A stretch of 64,000 bases of DNA from Bacillus sp. FJAT-27916 (GTDB taxonomy: Bacteria > Bacillota > Bacilli > Bacillales > Pradoshiaceae), in the NCBI RefSeq assembly GCF_001183965.1, contig NZ_LFZV01000001.1:229925-293924 (forward strand). The letters run 5' to 3'. The notes under the pieces were generated by a model. It had not been told where the DNA came from. It worked only from the letters and a program-made list of their open reading frames with translations, and made no database searches. This document shows, in pieces, positions 60,477 through 64,000 of the stretch; the first letter of the stretch is position 1, and the number at the start of each line of letters is the position of its first letter. Made by a program: the position numbers and the translations under genes.

Positions 60477-61578
60477 ATGGAAATCGCAGAAATTCGCAAT
60501 GAGTTAGAAAAAACAGCCAAGCGCTTGGCGGACTTTAGGGGGTCTCTTTGACTTAGAAGAGAAAGAAGCGCGCATTATGGAGCTTGATGAAATCATGTCT
60601 GAGCCTGAATTCTGGAACGACCAGCAGAAGGCCCAAGGCATCATCAGTGAAGCCAATGGCTTGAAAGAGCAGGTTGGTGAATTCAACTCCTTAAATGAAT
60701 CCTACGAAAATCTCGAGCTAACCTTTGAATTGATCAAAGAAGAGCCGGATGAAGATCTTCAGGGTGAGCTTGAATCTGAACTTACCGAGCTATCTGAGCG
60801 TTTGAATGCCTTCGAGCTTCAATTGCTGCTCAGTGAAGAATATGATAAGAATAATGCCATCCTTGAATTGCATCCAGGTGCCGGCGGAACCGAGTCTCAG
60901 GACTGGGCATCCATGCTCCTTCGTATGTACACAAGATGGGCAGAGAAAAAAGGCTTCAAGGTGGAAACACTTGATTACCTTCCAGGCGATGAGGCTGGCG
61001 TGAAGAGCGTAACGCTTGGCATTCGCGGTCATAATGCCTACGGTTATTTGAAGGCGGAGAAAGGGGTACACCGTTTGGTTCGTATCTCCCCATTCGATTC
61101 ATCTGGCCGCCGTCATACCTCCTTCGTATCATGTGAGGTTATGCCAGAATTCAATGATGAAATCAACATCGAAATCCGCACAGAAGATTTGAAGATTGAC
61201 ACATACCGAGCAAGCGGCGCCGGCGGTCAGCATATCAATACGACTGACTCTGCCGTTCGTATCACGCATATCCCGACGAATGTTGTGGTCACTTGCCAAT
61301 CTGAGCGTTCTCAAATCAAAAACCGTGAAGCAGCCATGAAAATGCTGAAATCTAAGCTCTATCAACGTGAAATCGAGCAGCAGGAAGCAGAGCTCGCTGA
61401 GATTCGCGGAGAGCAAAAAGAAATCGGCTGGGGCAGCCAAATCCGCTCCTACGTCTTCCACCCATACTCCATGGTCAAAGACCACCGTACAAATGCTGAA
61501 ACAGGCAATATCGGTGCGGTTATGGATGGCGACATTGATATGTTTATCGACGCATACTTGCGTTCTAAACTTTCGTAA
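60477..61578 (+). CDS. prfB: Peptide chain release factor 2, with programmed +1 frameshift
   Basis: RF2 ends translation at UGA and UAA. The true gene is join(60477-60548, 60550-61578), 366 residues: 24 codons from ATG 60477 ([20 protein letters not shown]...), then an in-frame TGA at 60549-60551, passed by a +1 shift. GAGGTGA lies six bases before the ATG. The second part has [13 protein letters not shown] (stop-codon recognition) and the catalytic GGQ in [17 protein letters not shown]. Translation from 60577 alone would lose domain 1. No clear terminator follows before the IS. Confidence 0.97.
60537..60552 (+). other. RF2 autoregulatory +1 frameshift site
   Basis: AGGGGG (60537-60542) acts as an internal Shine-Dalgarno three bases before CTT TGA C. 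The ribosome slips from CTT forward by one when RF2 is scarce, reading GAC next. This is the classic prfB arrangement. Confidence 0.95.
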
Positions 61579-61593
61579 TCTGAATGAAACGAA

Positions 61594-61655
61594 AAGGGGC
61601 TGTCCCATAAGTCAATGAGGATTGACTTTCAGGGGCAACCCCTTCTTTCGCATTT
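61594..61655 (+). terminator. Terminator-like hairpin formed by the left IS end
   Basis: AGGGGCTG...AAGTCAAT pairs with ATTGACTT...CAACCCCT around GAGG, followed by TCTTTCGCATTTTT. It may end prfB transcripts and block read-through into the IS. Confidence 0.6.
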
Positions 61656-61676
61656 TTCAGGCCCCGTTAAACGTAG

Positions 61677-61806
61677 AGGTTGATTTCCGTTCCAGGTGGC
61701 TACTTTCCGCGGGGCGGTCGGGGAGCCTCCTCAACGCTTTCAGCGTCTGCGGGGTCTCCCCTGTCCGCTAATCCCGCAGGAGTCAGCCACCTTCCACTCC
61801 AATCGA
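61677..61806 (-). repeat. Long-hairpin intergenic repeat, copy 2 (inside the IS)
   Basis: The reverse complement shares GACTCCTG-GGGA, GACCCCGCAG-CGC, GAGGAGGCTC and CGGAAAG segments with the copy at 48317. Its arms (GATTTCC...AGGTGGCT and AGCCACCTTCC) pair imperfectly. It lies between the left end and the transposase. Confidence 0.65.
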
Positions 61807-61873
61807 CGGTCCGAACAATTCTAGCTTCCGCTTAACTAGACATTTTCTGAAAATAAATGGCAAAAGAATACAA

Positions 61874-61936
61874 AAAAACCGCCTTTTTCGATAAAATGAA
61901 GTTACCAACAAACACCATATCGAAAGGGCGGTTTTT
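61874..61936 (+). terminator. Terminator-like hairpin directly before the transposase start
   Basis: AAAAACCGCC...TTCGAT pairs with ATCGAA...GGGCGGTTTTT, and the T tract ends on the base before the ATG. It should stop transcripts entering from outside and also occlude the start, a known way for IS elements to avoid activation by neighbouring promoters. Confidence 0.7.
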
Positions 61937-63670
61937 ATGTACACTGATTATACCACTGAACAAGTTGAACTTCCACTCTCTCTTCAAGAAGAAACTCCCC
62001 ATTCATCGAATAAGAATCTCAAACCAAGTTTCATCCCTTATGACAATCGTCAAGCCACCATGATTTTTGATATCCAAGACTTGATTCCAGAAAACCACGT
62101 CTCCCGCGTCATTGACGAGATGATCGAAGAATTGGATGATTCCCTCTTTCTCCAACACTATCAAGGAGGCGGCCGCAGCTCCTATCACCCGAAAATGATG
62201 ACCAAAGTGGTCTTGTACGCGTACTCCCAGAAAGTCTATTCCTGCCGAAACATTGCGCGTATGGTGGAAGAAAACCTCCCTGCCATGTGGCTCGCTGCCC
62301 TACAGAAACCGGATTATCGAACCGTCAATCGCTTCCGTACCCAACAGATGGGGAAACTGCTTCCATCCCTGTTTGAAAGCATGATTCACCAGTTGATGGA
62401 GCGTAAGCTCATTTCAATGGATACCTACTTCCTTGATGGGACCAAGATTGAAGCCAACGCGAACAAGTATTCATTTGTCTGGAAGAAGGCGACAACGAAG
62501 TTCGAGGCCAAGCTCCAGGAAAAAATCGATGAAACCTATCAGCACATCCAAGCCATCACCCTGGAGGAAAATAGAGAATTGACCCATGAAGAAAGATCCG
62601 AGGAGCCAACCCCTGAGGAAAAGCTTGACCTTCTGGAAGAAACACTGGCGGAGAAGGTCGCGTGTGAAATGGAGGAATTGGAACGGGAAGACAACAGCCA
62701 AGCACGAAAAGAGAAAAGAAGAGCCCTCCGTCCCATCAAGAAGCTCTTGAAGGATGTTCGGGAAGACTTACGTCCTCGCTTGAAGAAGTATCGAGACCAA
62801 AATGCCTTGTTTGGGGACCGGAACAGTTACTCCAAGACAGACACGGATGCGACCTTTATGCGCATGAAAGAGGATCACATGAAGAACGGCCAGCTCAAGC
62901 CTGGCTACAATGTCCAGATGGCGACGGAAAACCAATTCATCCTGTTCTACACTATCCATCAAAGACCAACCGATACCCGGTGTTTCAAGCCTCACCTTGA
63001 AGCGTTGAAGAACTCCTCGATTCCGTTGCCAAAGAAGGTCATCGCGGATGCCGGATATGGAAGCGAGGAAAACTACCTGTATACCCTTGAAGAGCCATTC
63101 GAGGCGTTAATTCCGTACAATACCTACCTGACCGAGCAAACACGATCGTACAAAAACGACATCCGGAATGTGCGAAACTGGGAGTATGATGAACACAAGG
63201 ACGAATACATCTGCCCGAACAATCGAAGGGTGCTCTTCAAACGTTATTCCACCCGGACGGATAAGAATGGATTCACGCGTGACCTGAAAATCTATGAATG
63301 CGAGGATTGTACGGGTTGCCCGCTAAAGGCACAATGCACGAAGGCGGAAGGCAACCGCCAAGTTCACTACAATCCCGTCTATGAAGAACTGAAAGCAAAA
63401 GCAAAGACAAGCCTTTGGTCTGAACCGAACGCACAAATTTATGGCCGTCGTAAAGTAGAGGTCGAAAGTGTGTTCGGTCATATCAAGGGCAATCGGTCGT
63501 TCCGGCGCTTTTCGCTCCGGAGTCTCCCGAAGGTCCAAACGGAATTCGGAATCGTGGCGATGGCCCATAACTTTCTGAAAGTAGCCGGGCTACTTTCAGG
63601 AAAATCTTACACACAACCAAAAACAGGTGGAGAAAACCATTCAGTTTTCTCCACCTGTTTCGTTTATTAG
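61937..63670 (+). CDS. IS1182-family transposase
   Basis: The 577-residue protein has the DUF772-type N-terminal region (PENHVSRVIDEMIEEL, YHPKMMTKVVLYAYSQKVYSCRNIARMVEENLPAMWL), then the DDE nuclease with DGTKIEANANKYSFVW, KPGYNVQMATENQFI, ADAGYGSEENY and RRKVEVESVFGHIKGN (final Glu). A cysteine cluster (CEDCTGCPLKAQC) lies near the end. The frame is intact, so the element may be active. No clear ribosome site is visible because the start lies in the hairpin. Confidence 0.93.
   Translation: MYTDYTTEQVELPLSLQEETPHSSNKNLKPSFIPYDNRQATMIFDIQDLIPENHVSRVIDEMIEELDDSLFLQHYQGGGRSSYHPKMMTKVVLYAYSQKVYSCRNIARMVEENLPAMWLAALQKPDYRTVNRFRTQQMGKLLPSLFESMIHQLMERKLISMDTYFLDGTKIEANANKYSFVWKKATTKFEAKLQEKIDETYQHIQAITLEENRELTHEERSEEPTPEEKLDLLEETLAEKVACEMEELEREDNSQARKEKRRALRPIKKLLKDVREDLRPRLKKYRDQNALFGDRNSYSKTDTDATFMRMKEDHMKNGQLKPGYNVQMATENQFILFYTIHQRPTDTRCFKPHLEALKNSSIPLPKKVIADAGYGSEENYLYTLEEPFEALIPYNTYLTEQTRSYKNDIRNVRNWEYDEHKDEYICPNNRRVLFKRYSTRTDKNGFTRDLKIYECEDCTGCPLKAQCTKAEGNRQVHYNPVYEELKAKAKTSLWSEPNAQIYGRRKVEVESVFGHIKGNRSFRRFSLRSLPKVQTEFGIVAMAHNFLKVAGLLSGKSYTQPKTGGENHSVFSTCFVY
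63621..63660 (+). terminator. Terminator within the 3' end of the transposase gene
   Basis: A perfect 17-base stem (63621-63637 with 63644-63660, loop CATTCA) lies inside the last codons of the transposase, before the TAG at 63668-63670. A T-rich stretch with interruptions follows. Confidence 0.7.
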
Positions 63671-63698
63671 GGACTTATGGGACAGCCCCTTTTTTCTT

Positions 63699-64000
63699 GT
63701 GCGCCCTGCATGGGCGAAAACTTGGTGGTGCAAGTCCACTACAGGCTTGGCAGTAGGAACTGTTAGCGAAAAGCAAGGTGGCTATCGTGAGGTAGTGGCT
63801 GAAGGAAGCTGGACGCAAACTCCTGAACTGACGAACAGAAACTAGATACAAGGCTGGCTTAGGTCGGATGAGTCTGCAAGACAAGACGAAGTCCAATACT
63901 GCCCGAAACCTATCCAGTAAATCTAGCAGTTACATGGGAGGAAAGTTTTCGCTCTTACCAGGGGAGGTCTTGTGAGGGTGCAGTGTGAGTTGAGTTGAAT
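63699..64000 (+). mobile_element. 5' part of a group II (IIC-like) intron, cut by window edge
   Basis: The sequence begins GTGCGCCC-TGCATGGGCG, the conserved 5' end of bacterial group II introns. It follows the domain I order I remember from the Oceanobacillus IIC intron: CAAGTCC, ACTGTTAGC, GAAGGAAGC, GATGAGTCTGCAAGACAAGACGAAGTCC in parts, and TCTTACC-GGGGAGGTCT. It starts five bases after the IS end, just past CCCCTTTTTT. This suits IIC introns, which insert after terminator-like stems and T tracts. The reverse transcriptase gene would lie beyond the window. Confidence 0.82.

Larger units (their letters stand above)
61592..63693 (+). mobile_element. IS1182-family insertion sequence, apparently complete
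   Basis: Terminal inverted repeats of 22 bases match perfectly (61592-61613 and 63672-63693, starting AAAAGGGGCTGTCCC). They flank one transposase gene. The left 320 bases hold a hairpin made by the terminal repeat itself, a copy of the long-hairpin repeat, and another terminator-like hairpin just before the transposase. I cannot identify a target-site duplication. It sits 14 bases after the prfB stop. Confidence 0.88.

Noticed and set aside
60577..61578. prfB starting at 60577
   Set aside because: The programmed frameshift site and upstream ATG with a good ribosome site give the full-length RF2.
63627..63845. 72-residue frame crossing the IS end into the intron
   Set aside because: It spans two unrelated elements and the intron RNA region; there is no ribosome site.

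Overview
The window looks like a chromosome segment from a Gram-positive, motile, endospore-former-type member of the Bacillaceae. The order mnaA, tagO, yvyE, degS-degU, degV, comFA-comFC, yvyF, flgM, flgN, flgK, flgL, fliW-csrA, hag, flaG, fliD, fliS, hpf, secA, prfB is the order I know from Bacillus subtilis. Shine-Dalgarno sequences are strong and TTG/GTG starts are common, as in low-GC Firmicutes. I cannot name the species. No rRNA, tRNA or CRISPR array was seen.

Region 1 (1-34 kb) is mostly cell envelope. It holds a complete-looking set for poly(glycerol phosphate) wall teichoic acid, split into blocks: mnaA, two tagD copies flanking a single-domain TagF-like polymerase, tagO, tagA, then tagB-tagG-tagH. 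A dTDP-rhamnose block rmlC-rmlB-rmlD follows, with no rmlA in view. Between these lie wall enzymes and surface proteins: a LysM-NlpC/P60 endopeptidase, a secreted S8 protease, an LPNTA-anchored acidic surface protein with its own class D sortase, an LCP transferase, a secreted M14 carboxypeptidase, and three tandem SH3b-glucosaminidase autolysins. The second autolysin has a good sigma-D promoter.

Region 2 (34-41 kb) is regulatory and competence: yvyE, degSU, an acetyltransferase, degV, comFA-comFC (comFB absent) and yvyF.

Region 3 (41-56.5 kb) is late flagellar: flgM, flgN, flgK, flgL, fliW, csrA, three flagellin genes, a second short csrA, flaG, fliD, two fliS, a FliK-like/FlhB-C-like pair, a YaaR protein and a FliT-like protein. 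Sigma-D promoters can be read before flgM, the first flagellin, the second csrA and flaG. GGA-loop hairpins typical of CsrA sites lie in the leaders of two flagellins. Two more lie in a roughly 100-nt sigma-D leader that ends in an intrinsic terminator just before the second csrA.

Region 4 (56.5-64 kb) has hpf (sigma-H promoter), secA and prfB with its programmed +1 frameshift. These are followed by an IS1182-type insertion sequence and, five bases beyond it, the 5' part of a group II (IIC-like) intron cut by the window edge.

The strongest unexplained signals are the CsrA-hairpin leader/sRNA at 46.8 kb, a dispersed intergenic repeat family (five copies, some with a 20-nt-period tandem tail) placed downstream of gene ends, and a structured leader before tagB. 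All calls rest on reading the sequence and on remembered family features; no database search was run.
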